64,000 nucleotides of DNA from NCBI RefSeq assembly GCF_025698545.1, contig NC_068576.1, forward strand, positions 48,911,890-48,975,889, written 5' to 3'. The translations under genes and the position numbers were made by a program. This document shows positions 1-12,577 of this stretch, one piece after another; the stretch's first letter is position 1; the number at the start of each line of letters is the position of its first letter. The notes under the pieces were generated by a model. It did no database searches. It was not told where the DNA came from and worked only from the letters and a program-made list of their open reading frames with translations. Source of the DNA: Gossypium raimondii (lineage: Eukaryota > Streptophyta > Magnoliopsida > Malvales > Malvaceae).

Positions 1-1072
1 TGTAGGTACTTAATTTTAGATTTTGTTATATTCAAATAAAAGAACGTAAAAGAAAAGTTGCCCAGTTGAATGAATTTGATCAAAGACTTTAGTATTTTAT
101 TTTTTTAAATAAAAAATATCATGAATTTAAATTGAACGTAAATTAAGGACAAAATTTTGGACTTTGGAGAGGATTTACACTGTAAAAACAAGCGTCCCTC
201 GCACTCTTCTTCTCTCTCTGACTTTGTTGTAAGCAATTCTGTAGCACTTCTGTCGTTTGATTATATATCCCACAGTCGAAGCTGTCGTTTTATGATCAGA
301 CTCCGCCATTGACGACTCAAAAAAGAAGTATCCTTTCTTGATGATCCAACTGGTAAAACAACGAGAAAAAGTTAAACCCTTCCTTTATTTCCTTCTTTTC
401 ATCGGAACTCTCTGTTGTCTTTTTTCCTTGCAAAATTTCTTCCTTTAAAAAAAAAAAAATTTGTTACTATTTCCCTAGTGCTGAATCTTATCTTTCTTTG
501 CATTTTTCTAATTTTTCCTTCTTTTTTCTCGTATTGCCATTTAATAGTTACCTCCAATTTGTGTTGCTCTCTTTGGCAATGCTCACCATTTTTCTGCTAG
601 ATCAACTTTTCACCATAATTTGTTGGCTGATTTTAAGAAGTTCAGTTACTAGATTCCTTTTTTTCTGACTCAAATGTCTTCCTTTAGCTTAACTAGATAT
701 AAACCTCATAATTCATCTGTGTTCTGTTCGTATATTTAATATTTTTTTTTTATAAATTGTGGTATGTTAACAATTCGAACCATATGGATTTTTGTTCATG
801 TCGTGTTCATGTATCGTGTTACGTTTTTAGTTTTTTTCTAAATTATGTTGTGTTAGACAGAAAAGAGTGGTGACATTGATAGAGTAGTTCGGTGCTTCAG
901 TTTGAATTACATTTCATGGCTTAGGTTTTGGAACCCTTTTTCTTTTTTTGTTATGTTTATATTGCACGATTTGTGGTGCCAACAAGGATCACTGTCTATG
1001 CAAAGCTAAGCAAATCATTTGATACGCATATTATAAACTTTGCTCATTTTCCAGTCTTTTCCGTTTTGCAGG
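1..1072 (+). other. upstream region and probable 5' UTR/intron of the PHD chimera
   Basis: No long coding frame is credible here. The stretch near 180-420 is pyrimidine-rich and looks like a transcribed plant leader. A plausible 5' UTR donor (ctg followed by gtaaaa) lies near 351. The sequence ttttgcag at 1064-1071 looks like a splice acceptor immediately before the first coding exon. The start of transcription cannot be fixed from sequence alone. Confidence 0.4.
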
Positions 1073-4000
1073 ATGATCGAGCCTTGCGATATATGCGGTG
1101 ATATAGGCTTTGTAGAGGATATCATAACTTGCTTTGAGTGCAAAATTGCAAAGGAACACGGGTTCGGTTATTCTTACCTTTTGCCTTATGTTTGGTTTCA
1201 CTTGAACTGCTCTCTTTTTTGTTTTAAATTCTGCTTTTTGATTACCATGTTTATCGTTGTATTTTACGAACACGGTTATTTTGGAAACCTCAGTTTAGGT
1301 CCCCCGAGATTGATCACTAACATTGAAGTATACCCTGTTTTCTCGTCCCCCCCCCCCCTCCGCTTTCAGCTATTGCATGCGCGAAGTTCTCTTGACTATC
1401 CCCGAAATTTGGTTCTGTGAAGAGTGTAGGTTAAGCAAGGCCATAGTTCCCGAGTCTGTTACAGAGGAAGATGTTCCTATGTCTTCCACTTCAATTACTT
1501 CTGAAAGTGTCTGTACCAGCCTGCCTTCGCACAAACCAGTTGATCAAGAAAATGAAAAGGCTTCAAAATCAAACACCTCTGAGACTTTGAATCCAGAAGC
1601 GTTAATTGAGAATCAAAAGATATTAGGTTCTGCTTGTAAGCAAGGGGCTGCCACAGTTGGGAATGTGAAGAAGTCATCAGTTTCAACAAAATCTGAACAT
1701 TTAGTGAGAAATTTGGTCTCAGGTCTTGATCAGTTGAGTACCATGGAAACTGCATCGAAGAGCAGTCCAACAAGGTTGAAAGTTGCTTCTGCAAAGGCAT
1801 CCATAAAGAAATTTAAAGCAAGTCATGATCATAGAAAAGTACGACATAGCAGTTCAAAGGTCTGGTCTACGACCCCACAGAAAGCAATCCAAACATCAAA
1901 AACTTTAAAAGGTGAGAAAGCGATTTGCATGCATTTGTTGATGATTGAAGCATTTATTGGAACTGACAATTGAATCTGCATATTCATATTTAGTTCCTAT
2001 GCATTATTTATATTCAAAGCTTGACTTTCGTTTAATCATATTGCCTATAATACATTATATCACTTGTGTTTCTTAGTCAATCAAAAGATGCAGTTTGTTC
2101 TAAATTGAATCAATTCATGAACACTGCTTCCTTTAGTTCCGTGTGCCGTAAATAGATATCTTATATACCTAATAGTCTAATGTGGCTACTCTTATGATTT
2201 CTGTTTTGGATGAAGAAACTTCTGCTACATATGAAAAGGAGTCGCATGATACTAATGTGCTCGGTGAAAAGATCGAAACCTCACGGTCACAACAAAGGGA
2301 TGGTGAGGATGTCTCTCCTGAGGGATCAGCTAGCTTACCTGTAAATACGATAGCGAGCACTTTAACCAAGTCAGATCTAGAAAAGATAGCTATGGAGTAT
2401 CACATAGACACTAATAGGTACCATCTTTCTCTTCCTAAATCATCCGAGAGAGCAAATTCGTATTTCCCATGTAAACACACATTTTGCATCTATGCTGATG
2501 CCTTTAAGGCCGGGCTTCGTCTTCCTCTTCATCCTCTAATTTCGGAGATCCTCAGTGAGTTCAGTGTTGCTCCTACTCAGATTCCTCCAAACTCGTGGCG
2601 GGTACTGATTTGTTTTATTTCATTTTGTTATTCTCAAAAAGTAACTCCTACGGTGAACCTCTTTCGTGCAATCTGCTCTCTCAAAGATCACTCAGGGGAG
2701 AGCAACAAGGGGTGGTGGTTCTTTAGTGCTCGGATTGGATTCAAGCTGTTTGAGGGTTTTCCGAGCTCCATCAAGGGTTGGAGGCATAGGTTTTTTATAA
2801 TTCGAACATCTGAGAGAGACACATTAGGCGTTAACACGAAGTGGGGCCCTCCCAATAGTGCGGCAAATCAGTTGCCAACTCTTTCAGCTATGGAGGTCAA
2901 ATCACTGGATGACCTTGTAGCTGCAGCGACAAACAACCCACCTGACATTAGAGTTTTGTTGTCGGAAGAGGCCTTAATTCAAGCTGGAATCAGTTCAACA
3001 ATACTAAAACCGAAGGTGTCTAATGGTGGTATGGTCGATATACTCAACTCCATTATTTTCCTCAATGTTTTTATTTGAGTTCATGCTCTTGTTTTCATTT
3101 GATTTAGAGATAAAGCAGCGTCATAGCTTGTCTCCATCCGGTCTAGTGAGGGCCTTACAGAGAAAAAGAGCTGCCACAGATTCTGGGAAAAGCGCTTTGT
3201 CTGGTCTTCCTTGTCAAGAGCCAATCTTAATAAATGTCGATCAGGAGGATCTGCCCGAAAGCAAGAGGTCAAAGGAATCTCTGCAACCTATGGAACAAAC
3301 CGATTTATTGCAACCTAAAGAGCTAACGAATCGGTCACAAGAGATTTACCCTCCTGTGACCTCCCCTGCTCAAGATACTCCTCATGAAGGCCTTCCTCTA
3401 CAAGCTTCCCCAGAGTCTAATATCCGGCACATTGCAGGAGCGTCAGTTCACGCAGTTAGCTCAGTTTACTTCAATACTGCAACAGACAACCTCCCCCTTT
3501 CAAATGCTGGAGTGAGGCAGACAGGATCCGTGGAGTACACTATGGAACAATCAGTTTTCACTCATCCTGCTCTTGCAAGGAAGCTGATCAGTCAAATGGT
3601 TCTTCCGCACGACTGTGATTCCGTGGCTCAGAAGGATACTTTGGTCATGGCTCAGGAGCTTATGTGCCTAGCAATGGAGGTAAGTCTTGTTCTTTCCATT
3701 TTTAGTAGACGAAGCAATATTAAACACGGCAAGGAAGTGATAACTAAAACACGAAATGGTATGAAAAAACTAATATGAACATGACATGAATACACAATTG
3801 CTTCAAAATCTAGGTAATATGAATTATTAGCATATCAAAATTTATATTTATATAACAGTGCGATTATGACACAACAAAATACATGAATTGGTGGGGTTTA
3901 ATTTTGGATACTTGGTTGCTGATGGGCAGGACGCGACCTGGAAAATGGCAGTGTCTGAAAAGTTGATCAAGATGCAACATGAGATCAACATGTTGAAGGA

Positions 4001-4454
4001 AGAAAGGAACGCACTAAGAGCAGAGCTTGAATCGCAGAAGATGGCGGTGGCTGAGTGTGAGTCGACAAGGAAAACGACACTGGAGCTTCAAAGGTTGGAG
4101 GAGGAGGTTGAACGGCTCGAGATCAGGTTAAAGGAGACTGAGGAAAAAGCCTGGACATGGGAGGATCAGTTCATTAAGCTAGAGAGGAGGTTGAAACAGG
4201 CTGATGACCGGGCAGCATCAGCTGAAAGAAAAGTTGTTGTGGCCGAAGAAAAATGGCGGCAGTCTGAAATGACAAAGTCGAGGGTTGCTGAGGAGACACT
4301 TAAGAATTTCAAGGCTTCCGAAGAATTCCGGCATGAAGTTGAGGATTATCACGCTGAAGCCTACGGCATGGGGTTAAATGTCGCCATCGAGAAGATCAAG
4401 AGGCAATTTCCAAATCTAGATCTATCGATTATCAATTTTTATTCCGAGGATTAA
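1073..4454 (+). CDS. PHD-finger protein fused to a putative gypsy-type transposon domain and coiled coil
   Basis: Five exons join in frame: 1073-1161, 1370-1911, 2216-3028, 3108-3679 and 3930-4454. They total 2541 nt, giving 846 aa plus stop. Residues about 5-50 form a C4HC3 PHD finger, with CDIC, CFEC, H, C and CEEC all present. A Ser/Lys-rich linker follows. At about residues 250-420 a region matches the putative gypsy-type transposon domain (PF04195-like), from TLTKSDLEKIAMEYHIDT to PPNSWRVLICFISF. A Pro/Ser-rich stretch and a long heptad coiled coil in the last exon follow, ending in the AEAYGMGLN...FPNLDLS tail usual for that family. The first two exons match the AIPP2-like gene at 22 kb, with the same intron phases (2, then 1). 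I infer a chimera of a duplicated PHD reader and a transposon-derived gene. The weakest point is the acceptor at 2214-2215, so the two halves could instead be separate transcripts. The acceptor before exon 2 contains a run of 12 C. Confidence 0.6.
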
Positions 4455-6604
4455 TGAGGAGCCTATTGAGCTGTGACAGATTTTCCAGGTTAATCATCGT
4501 AAACTTACCACCTAGTCTTGATCTGTTTGGGGCCATTTATTGGATATCTCCTTAATTTGTAACTAAGGAAATCTCTAGCAATGAAGAACTTTATAGCACC
4601 TTTAGTTCACTGTAATGAAATAAGGTGATAATGGAATAGTCATTATGTAATAATGGGATAGGGTTATAATAGAATTAAATAGACATAACAAGTTGGATGA
4701 AATTGAATGAGTCTTATAATAATATTTACGAGTTTGATTGAAGTGAATAGATATGTAATAGCAAATAAAAACTAACTCAGAAAGACAAAATGCCCTTTAA
4801 TAAAATAAATTAAAATTTTATTTTTATAAAAATATTAAAAATCAAAAGCTTTAAATATTAAAATGATAATTTTATCCTTAGATTAAATTTAATTAATAAG
4901 ATATGATATACAACATTTATATAAAAATTAAAACATTATTATATAAATTATTCTTGTGCTTATTCTATCTTCACCCTCTCTCATTTAATCAATTTATAAT
5001 ATTCTTTTAAGGGGAATAACAAACACTCGTTGTATGCACTACAAGCTTTATCAACACAATAAAGGCTTCAGTCTCAGCATCAATAGAATATCAGGAGCGA
5101 TTGTAAGCACTTAATACAATAAATAAATTAGCCCCAAATGGTCCAAAGCGGAGGGCATAAATCGGCAAAAGAACTGAGCCTTCACCAAACTAAAGAGGAT
5201 GGCGACAAAATTAACCCAAAAATCACTCACAAAAGTAAGACTAAAAAGCGTACTGCAAGAGTACACTTATTAAATAATGAAAAAATATATATAAATTAGA
5301 CAACACGAGTACAAACCGACTCATGAAATCATTTATTATTCTGAAATACTCTCAAAACAGAAATAGATTAAGAAGTCAACAAAGAGCTACTCACTTTGTA
5401 AAAAAAAAATTGCCGGTAGTTGATCCATCACAAAGATAACAAAGATACCCATTAATAGATCTGTAAACCGAAAAGAGAGAAAGCGCATTGAGTAAATGAG
5501 AAGAAAAAAGAAAGAGTCATTGTTGGACAAAAGCAAAAAGATAAGAAACAAATGACTTGATTTAATCACTTTATAATTAATTTACTATTATTCTTTGTTT
5601 AATCTATATTAAAAATAATACAATATATAAAATATTTATATAAAGTATAAAATAATCATTTAATGGGTAAATTCATCCCCATTTCTTCTCTTCTTCAATT
5701 CACTCTCTCCCCTCTCACGTAACAGTATCATAAATTTTGAGAAACCCAAATCAAAGTTATCAAAGATTTAAACATATTTTCCAATCTTTATGTGTTTTGC
5801 TTTGAAACTCAACTTTCTACCACCAAAAAGCAATCTTGATTTCTGCAAAAAAATTTCTCCCCAATTTGGTTCAACGAAATGAGTTGAAGCAAAAAGATGA
5901 AGAATGAAACTAAAACTTCTCCAAAAATAGTGAAAGAAAAGTGACTCAACTTGTAAATTAATCTATTCATGGTTTTACTGAATAACCAATTTAGCATTTT
6001 TTCTCCCGAATGGCCGTTCAACAACTTTTCAGAATAATCAAGAAATAATTTATTCAGCGTTTTTAACATTCACATACTAACATTACTATTACATTGAACC
6101 AAAGCTACTGTTACCACAAATCCAAGTTACATGTTCTTATCTTACTGTCTTCAATATTTCAGTGCTTTCAGAGTTTCTACAGCATGTTATGAAACTTAAA
6201 ATTCAAGTCGAAAGCAACTCACGAGTTCTATGTCCCTTGAAGTTGGATGTGTCGGCTCGAAATGAGTATTTATTATTATCATTATTATTTTTCATATTTC
6301 TATAGTTAAGTCCAGATATGTGTTGGAATATCATAGGTTGTTCCCTTAACTTTGCATTTATTTTCTAACACAAATGTACACCTAGTTGACGATGCAATTC
6401 ATGTTCAATGATTAAGAAATTGAATTAAACTGTTGTTGCTGATTCTATCCAATAAATATACAAAATTGAATAATTAGCAAAGTCATAAAACAAATTAAAT
6501 TGATTATTAAAATTCATTTTATTAATATTTAAATTTAGCCTCTAAAATTTATGATAAAATAGCATGGTACCATGGAAAGTGATCACCCCTAAGAATTTTA
6601 TTGG
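4455..6604. other. AT-rich intergenic sequence
   Basis: This is the 3' flank of the PHD chimera followed by AT-rich DNA. Reading frames are short and low in complexity, and I see no domain, RNA gene or clear element here. Confidence 0.5.
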
Positions 6605-6842
6605 TGGAACGTTTGGTATATATTAGAATGTAACTCTTCACGTTCGATACGATGAAAAGTTGAAATATGATATGTGATTCCAATATTTGGTATATAAAAA
6701 TATTTTATTTTCTTTATTTTCCCGCAAGCAATAAAAATGATTCCTTTGATAGTTAGTCGGAATTGTACGATAAATATAATCACATTCCCAATAAACACAT
6801 TTCATTAAAATCTTACCATAAAAGTTGTACCAAACACAAATA
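6605..6842. mobile_element. possible MITE
   Basis: The left end reads cgtttggtatatattag. The right end, on the reverse strand, reads tgtgtttggtacaactttt. The two share a TTTGGTA-type inverted terminus around about 240 bp of non-coding DNA. Internal parts such as ggaatgtgatta also look symmetrical. No target duplication could be confirmed. It lies just outside the LINE insertion site. Confidence 0.3.
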
Positions 6843-6861
6843 CATATTTCTATTTAATAGT

Positions 6862-6882
6862 TAATATATATAATATCTAATT
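6862..6882. repeat. LINE target-site duplication, left copy
   Basis: These 21 bases, beginning taatatatataatatctaat, are identical to 12557-12577. They abut the T-run that is the LINE poly(A) tail read on the opposite strand. Confidence 0.85.
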
Positions 6883-7203
6883 TTTTTTTTTAAAAATAAA
6901 TCCGTTTATAGCAATTGGGCCTGAGTAACAAGCATGAGAAGTCCATCAGCAAAAACCCAAAACAAAACAAACAAAACAAACTTGAAAAAACAAAACAACA
7001 GAAAGCGAAAAGATTAAACACAAAGAAAACAAATAAACACCGTCTTCTCCAACCAGCAAACTTCAGGCACTGTGAGAATCTACTACACCCAGTAAAATAA
7101 ATGGTAGAGATCTTCCAAATTCGACAACCGGATAAGAAAGCAGTTGAGAAAGGCCCTTCTGTATCAGTATTCCTCAACTCCAACGCTGAAATAGAAAAAT
7201 GGG

Positions 7204-10200
7204 TTATGGAGGTCGCCCACTCCGACGATCCGAATCAGCCACTTCTAAAACTTTCAAAGGCGCATCTTCCACCCAAAATGAATCCCCTTCTGCTTGCATA
7301 CCCTCAACAACCAATGCATGCGCTGCTCCATTCCCTTCTCTTGCAACGAACTGGAATCGACAACAGTGGAACTTCCTAGCCAGGTTCTTCACATCCCAGG
7401 TAAATGGTCTAGACTCCGAATAATCCTCACTTGACTTTTGAATATTATTAACCACCAGCCTCAAATCACTCTCAAGGATCACCCTTGAAAAACCCATATC
7501 CAGGGCAAATTGAAGCCCATGAAGAACAGCAATCGCTTCTGCTATTACCACCGAAAGAACCAGATTATGTCTTTGAAAACCCGACCCCATTATAAAACCC
7601 TCATAGTTTCTAATAATGAAGCCTGTTACTGCTCGATTATTTGCGATCGACACCCCTGCATCAACATTAACTTTGAACCACCCTTGCAGAGGAGGCGACC
7701 ATTTTACCATGAATCTCGGTTGATGATGCTTCAATGACTCGGCACTACTACGATATTCCGACCCAAAACTCCAGATGAAGGTAACAATTTCCTCCAAACT
7801 TTGCACCTTTCTTTCATGAACAAATTTATTTCGAGAGAACCAAATCGCCCAAATAGAAACAGCGATTAACCATTTCCTGTTCTTTGCAGAATTCTTCAAC
7901 AACCAACTCAACCACTCATTAAAATTCACCAAAGAACTCGGCCACTAGATATCTAACTTAGACCATACTTGTGCAGCAAACAAGCAATCTCGAACGGCAT
8001 GAGCAGAAGATTCATACCCATGGCCACAACGCGGACAACAATGAACAGATGACAATCTCCTGTAATGTAAGTTTTGAAAAGTAGGCACATAATTTTGGGC
8101 AAATTTCCAGATTAAAATGTGAATTTTTGAAGGAGACTCTAAACTCCATATCTGCTTGAACAATTCTTGCTCGTTGCTGCTTACATTAGAGTTATTCAAT
8201 AGCATTTTATAACCACTCTTTACAGAATAGATACCTGAATTTTCGCTACACCACACAACTTTATCTGGTTGATCAGTATGGGGAATAGGAAGACTCAAAA
8301 TCTGGTCAGCTTCTTCCACTGAAAAAGTTGAATAAACAAGATATCTATTCCAACGATTAGGTTCCTTCAGAATTAAATCAGCCACCCAATCCAACCCAAC
8401 CACCCTGTCTGTAGAAATAGAACGTTGATCTTTTCCTGGCAACCAATAATCTTTCCATATTGACACCGATGTTCCAGACCCAATTCTCCATTTCAAATCA
8501 GATCCTAACAGACCTTTAGCACACCAAATACTTCGCCAAACAAAAGACGGATTCACTCCTAACGAGGCTTCCATAAAATCTGAACCCCTATAGTACTTTG
8601 CTTTGAGCAGACGCGCAACTAAGGAATTCAGATTTTCTAAAAGCCGCCAACCTTGTTTAGCAAGGAGTGCAATGTTGAATTTGGCCAAATCTCGAAAACC
8701 CATCCCACCCTCTGCTTTTGGTACCGCCAGCTTCTTCCACGAACACCAATGAAGCCCTTTTTTCCCTGCTTTCTTTTGCCACCAAAATCGGGCCATAACC
8801 GCTTCTAAATCCCTACAAACAACTGCTGGTAACAGAAAGCAATTCATAGCATAAAGAGGAATAGCTTGGAGAACAGCTCTGATAAGTACCTCCCTCCCCC
8901 CTATAGAAAGTAATCTCGAACTCTAACAAGAGACTCTTTTTATAAGCTTTTCTTTAAGTTCCTTAAAAGCCCTCTGCTTGTTTCGCCCCACCATTGATGG
9001 AAGACCAAGGTAATTCTCCATATTTTGATTCCTATTAACCCCCAGAACCCTACAAACCTCCTCTCTATTAGACTGATCAACATTGGAACTGAAAAATAAC
9101 CCTGACTTGTTAAGATTAACTTCCTGACCAGAACACATCGCATAGGTTTCTAAAATTTCTTTGATCACCAATGCTCCATTGGCAGACGCATCTCCAAAAA
9201 TAAGACTATCATCTGCAAAAAATAAGTGGGTAATTCGTGGGGCTTGTCTACTAACCCGGAAACCATTAAGAACTCCCCTTGACACAGCCCTTCTAAGCAG
9301 AGTCGACAATCCTTCACCACATATAAGGAATAAATAAGGACTGATAGGATCCCCTTGACAGAGGCCCCGAGATGGGAAAAATAATTCACCCACCTCTCCA
9401 TTTATAACCACAGAATACGATACCGTTGTCACACAAACCATAACTTTCTCAATGCACCAATCCGAAAACCCCAACCGTCTAAGCATAACAAGCATAAAAT
9501 TCCATTCAACCCAGTCATAAGCTTTACTCATATCTAATTTTAAAGCAAATGACCCTTTCCTCCCATTACGCTTCCTCTTCATGGAATGTAAAGTTTCATA
9601 AGCAGCTATGATATTGTCCGTAATGAGTCTTCCCGGTACAAAAGCGCTCTGTGCTTCATCAATACAAACATGAAGTACCTTTTGGAATCTATTCACCAGC
9701 ATCTTTGAAATGATTTTATATAAAATATTACAAAGACTAATAGGTCTAAATTGATTCATGCACCGTGGAGAACTGACCTTAGGGATTAAAACAATTCTTG
9801 TACTATTAATTTCAGCCATATTATGCACCCCCTGCATCATCTCAATACAAAAATTAGCAACATCTCCTCCCACTATGTGCCAAAACCTTTGGTAAAAAAT
9901 TGCCCCTATCCCATCTTCGCCAGAAGCTTTTAACGGACTCATGGCTTTAAGAGCTGAACACACCTCTTCGTATGTAAACCCCTTCTCCAGGTCCTTGTTC
10001 ATCTGTTGGGAAATACATGGCTCAACACCTTCCAAAATGGAACTTGGATCACCAACACTTTTCGCTGTAAATAAAGAGGTAAAATAATCAGTGGCCAACC
10101 GTAATAAATCATCATTGTTCGCATACCTATTACCCTCGCCATCCACTAAATCTTCCACCTTATTTCTCCTACTCCGATCCGTTGTTGATTGGTAAAAAAA

Positions 10201-11265
10201 ACGAGTATTCCTATCCCCGTTTTTCAACCAATTTGCTCGAGCTCTCTGTTCCTAATAAAGCTCTTCTCGGTCTGCCTCCATATTAATCTGCAGCTTTGAC
10301 TCCACAATATCCCCAAGAATCTCGTCCGAAGGGACTTCTTCATTTAGTCGGAGTAACTGTTTTTCCAACTCTTTCTTTGTGAACAACTTCTTCTTTTTAA
10401 TGCCCTTAAACCATTTTTCAAGGCCCAACCCCAAAACCTTTATCTTTATTGGAACCGTCCCCACACTCTCAGCCCAAATTCTTTTCACCTCCTCTTCACA
10501 TGAATCCTCCAATAGCCATGAAGCTTCAAATCTAAACTGCCACTTCTTCGAATGATAAGACTCAAAATTTGAATTAAGCAACAGAGGGCAATGTTCAGAA
10601 AAAGCATGAGACAGATGATTTAATTTAAAATTGGGAAATAAATCCCACCAAGACTGATTCGCAATACCTCTATCAAGGCGTTCCCGAATGTTATTAGCTC
10701 TCATACGTCCTCTCTCCCAAGTAAACCATTGACCACTGTAACCAATATCGGTTAAAGAACAATCATCCATCGCTTCACGAAATCTACACATCTGCCTTTC
10801 CTTCCGCGGCAACCCCCATTTCTTCTCAGTTGAATACACAATTTCGTTAAAATCTCCAATAACAACCCAAGGAATCTGTGGGGAATCATTCAGGGTACGA
10901 AGTAAATTCCATGATGCTTCACGTAAATTCTCCTCTGGAGCTCCATAAAATCCCGTACATCTCCAAGTTCTCCCCTCCGAATCTTTATCGAACATAACAT
11001 CAATATGCCTATTCGAAAAGGAGCGAAGAGAGACTTTGCAGTCATTATTCCAACCTAACGATAATCCTCCGCTTCTACCATTTGAATCTACATCAATTCC
11101 ATTCAGAAAACCACACTTCCGTCTAACCTTCTCCATTTGACAACCTTGAAGTTTTGTCTCTATTAAAAAAACCACCGTGGGACTTATATCTCTCAGCTTA
11201 TGCCGGAGACGATTGACAGTTCGAGGTCTCCCCAAACCCCGAACATTCCAGCTTAGGAGTTTCAT
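7204..11265 (-). pseudogene. LINE ORF2: endonuclease, reverse transcriptase, zf-RVT, RNase H
   Basis: One minus-strand frame of 1354 codons is broken only by three TAG stops, at 10252-10254, 8923-8925 and 7945-7947. The AP-like endonuclease at the N-terminus shows WNVRGLGRP, IETKL and GDFNE. The reverse transcriptase shows CQGDPISPYLF and the catalytic FADD. The zf-RVT region shows CPRCGHGYESSAHAVRDC. The C-terminal RNase H shows VNVDAGVS and later acidic residues. Each stop sits where the flanking family pattern continues in frame, so they look like point nonsense changes and not indels. The protein would be the element's target-primed reverse transcription enzyme. This copy cannot make it without readthrough. 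Confidence 0.9.
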
Positions 11266-12440
11266 CTCTCCCGGCTGGCCTGTTCAGTAAGGCCTGCCGA
11301 TCTTGAATTATTTTGTACTTGCAAAGAAGTAACGATAGCTTCACTTGAATCATAATCAGAAACTCGCGAAACAATAGGGTGAATTTTAGGTCTTTTAAGT
11401 CCATCACTGTACATTATTGGACTATTGGCTTCTTCATGCGCTACCATCTCTACGTCGAATTCAGCATTTCCTTGGGTCCTCACCCCAATATTAACTGGGC
11501 CTGTATTAACACCAGCCTTTGGGCTTATATTAAGAACAGCCTTTCCTTTATCTTACACCAAAATAGAAACAGAATCTTTTTGGCTAATCCCCCCATTCAC
11601 TCCATTAAATCCCATATTTGATGTCGGAATCCCTACCTTCCATCTTTCCTCCGTTGATCCCGTATTGCCAAAATTAGCCTGTTTCTTTCCATCGTCTTCC
11701 ACAATCCATTTACTCTTTCATGATTGGTTTCTTCGTGATTGGGCTCGTAGGGAGATATCCCACTTGAAAACATCTATTGACTGTGGCTGAATAACTCTTA
11801 ATGGACAAAAACTCTCTCCATGTCCTAATATTCCACATAAAAAACAAAATAATGTCAGCTTTTCATACTCAAATCGTACATAAACCGATTCACCGTTTTT
11901 CAACGCTATTCTCTTTTTTCTTTTGAGAGGCTTCCGAATATCCACTTTCACCCTAACTCTCATAATGCGTTTATACCCCAACTGAGCAGCAGCAGAATCA
12001 TACTCAATGAATTCCCCAATGAAGTTTCCCAGTTGGTGTGCCACTGCGTCTGCCATGAATCCGAGAGGGAGATCATATATTAGTATCCAAAAATCCACCC
12101 AGTGCAACGGAACACACAAAGGATCCTCGCCCTGTTGCAACCGATGGAAAATCAGAAGATGAGAATTGAAATTCCAAGGCCCGTTCTTTATTACCCTCTC
12201 CACATCCACTTCGTAGTAAAATCGAAATAAATATCTTTCCTTCCCTAGATCAGAGATTGAAACACCACCTATAGGATGCCACACACTTGCTAACGTCGAT
12301 CTCATTGCTTGGAAATGAACAACACTAGAAGTAAGAAAAACTCCCACTAAGCAGTTCACATAGGAGATCTCTTGGTTTGGCACCTCCCTTTCCAAATGAA
12401 TAACTTCATCTTCTTCATCATCCAGAGAAAGCCCCGCCAT
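11262..12440 (-). pseudogene. LINE ORF1: DUF4283-like gag with CCHC knuckle
   Basis: I place the start at the Met of MAGLSLDDEEDE (12440). An in-frame Met four codons upstream is also possible. The N-terminal region has the DUF4283-like pattern seen in plant LINE ORF1 (GPWNFNSHLLIFHR, then the WVDFWILIYDLPLGFM stretch). It is followed by the knuckle CFLCGILGHGESFC (CX2CX4HX4C). The frame is interrupted by TGA at 11718-11720 and TAA at 11553-11555, then stays open to a TGA that overlaps the ORF2 start. The protein is expected to bind element RNA. Confidence 0.82.
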
Positions 12441-12499
12441 TGAACTTTCCATTAAGAGACAAACAAAACCCAAAAGAGACAGAACAGAAAAAAAACCAA

Positions 12500-12545
12500 A
12501 GTAGCGTGTCAAGAGACAGTAGAAAAAGCGTGTCAAGAGACAGAA
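12500..12545 (-). repeat. short tandem repeat at the LINE 5' end
   Basis: The unit gcgtgtcaagagacag occurs twice, about 27 bp apart, at the extreme 5' end of the minus-strand LINE. Repeated 5' monomers with promoter activity are known in some LINEs. Whether this pair has any such role is unknown. Confidence 0.55.
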
Positions 12546-12556
12546 GAAATTTTTTA

Positions 12557-12577
12557 TAATATATATAATATCTAATT
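12557..12577. repeat. LINE target-site duplication, right copy
   Basis: Identical over 21 bases to 6862-6882. It marks the 5' boundary of the minus-strand LINE. Confidence 0.85.

Larger units (their letters stand above)
6883..12556 (-). mobile_element. LINE (L1-type non-LTR retrotransposon), full length but stop-containing
   Basis: The element runs on the minus strand from about 12556 (5' end) to a poly(A) tail seen as a T-run at 6881-6891. A perfect 21-bp target duplication flanks it. It encodes an ORF1 with a gag-like domain and zinc knuckle, then an ORF2 with endonuclease, reverse transcriptase, a zf-RVT zinc motif and RNase H. The two ORFs overlap by ATGA at 11262-11265. About 320 bp of T-rich 3' UTR (minus sense) follow ORF2. 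Both ORFs keep their frame but carry in-frame stops, so the copy should be non-autonomous. The intact target duplication and lack of frameshifts suggest a fairly recent insertion. Confidence 0.93.

Noticed and set aside
1031-1273. 80-codon minus-strand frame
   Set aside because: It is antisense to the PHD exon and its intron, with no domain. It is a shadow frame.
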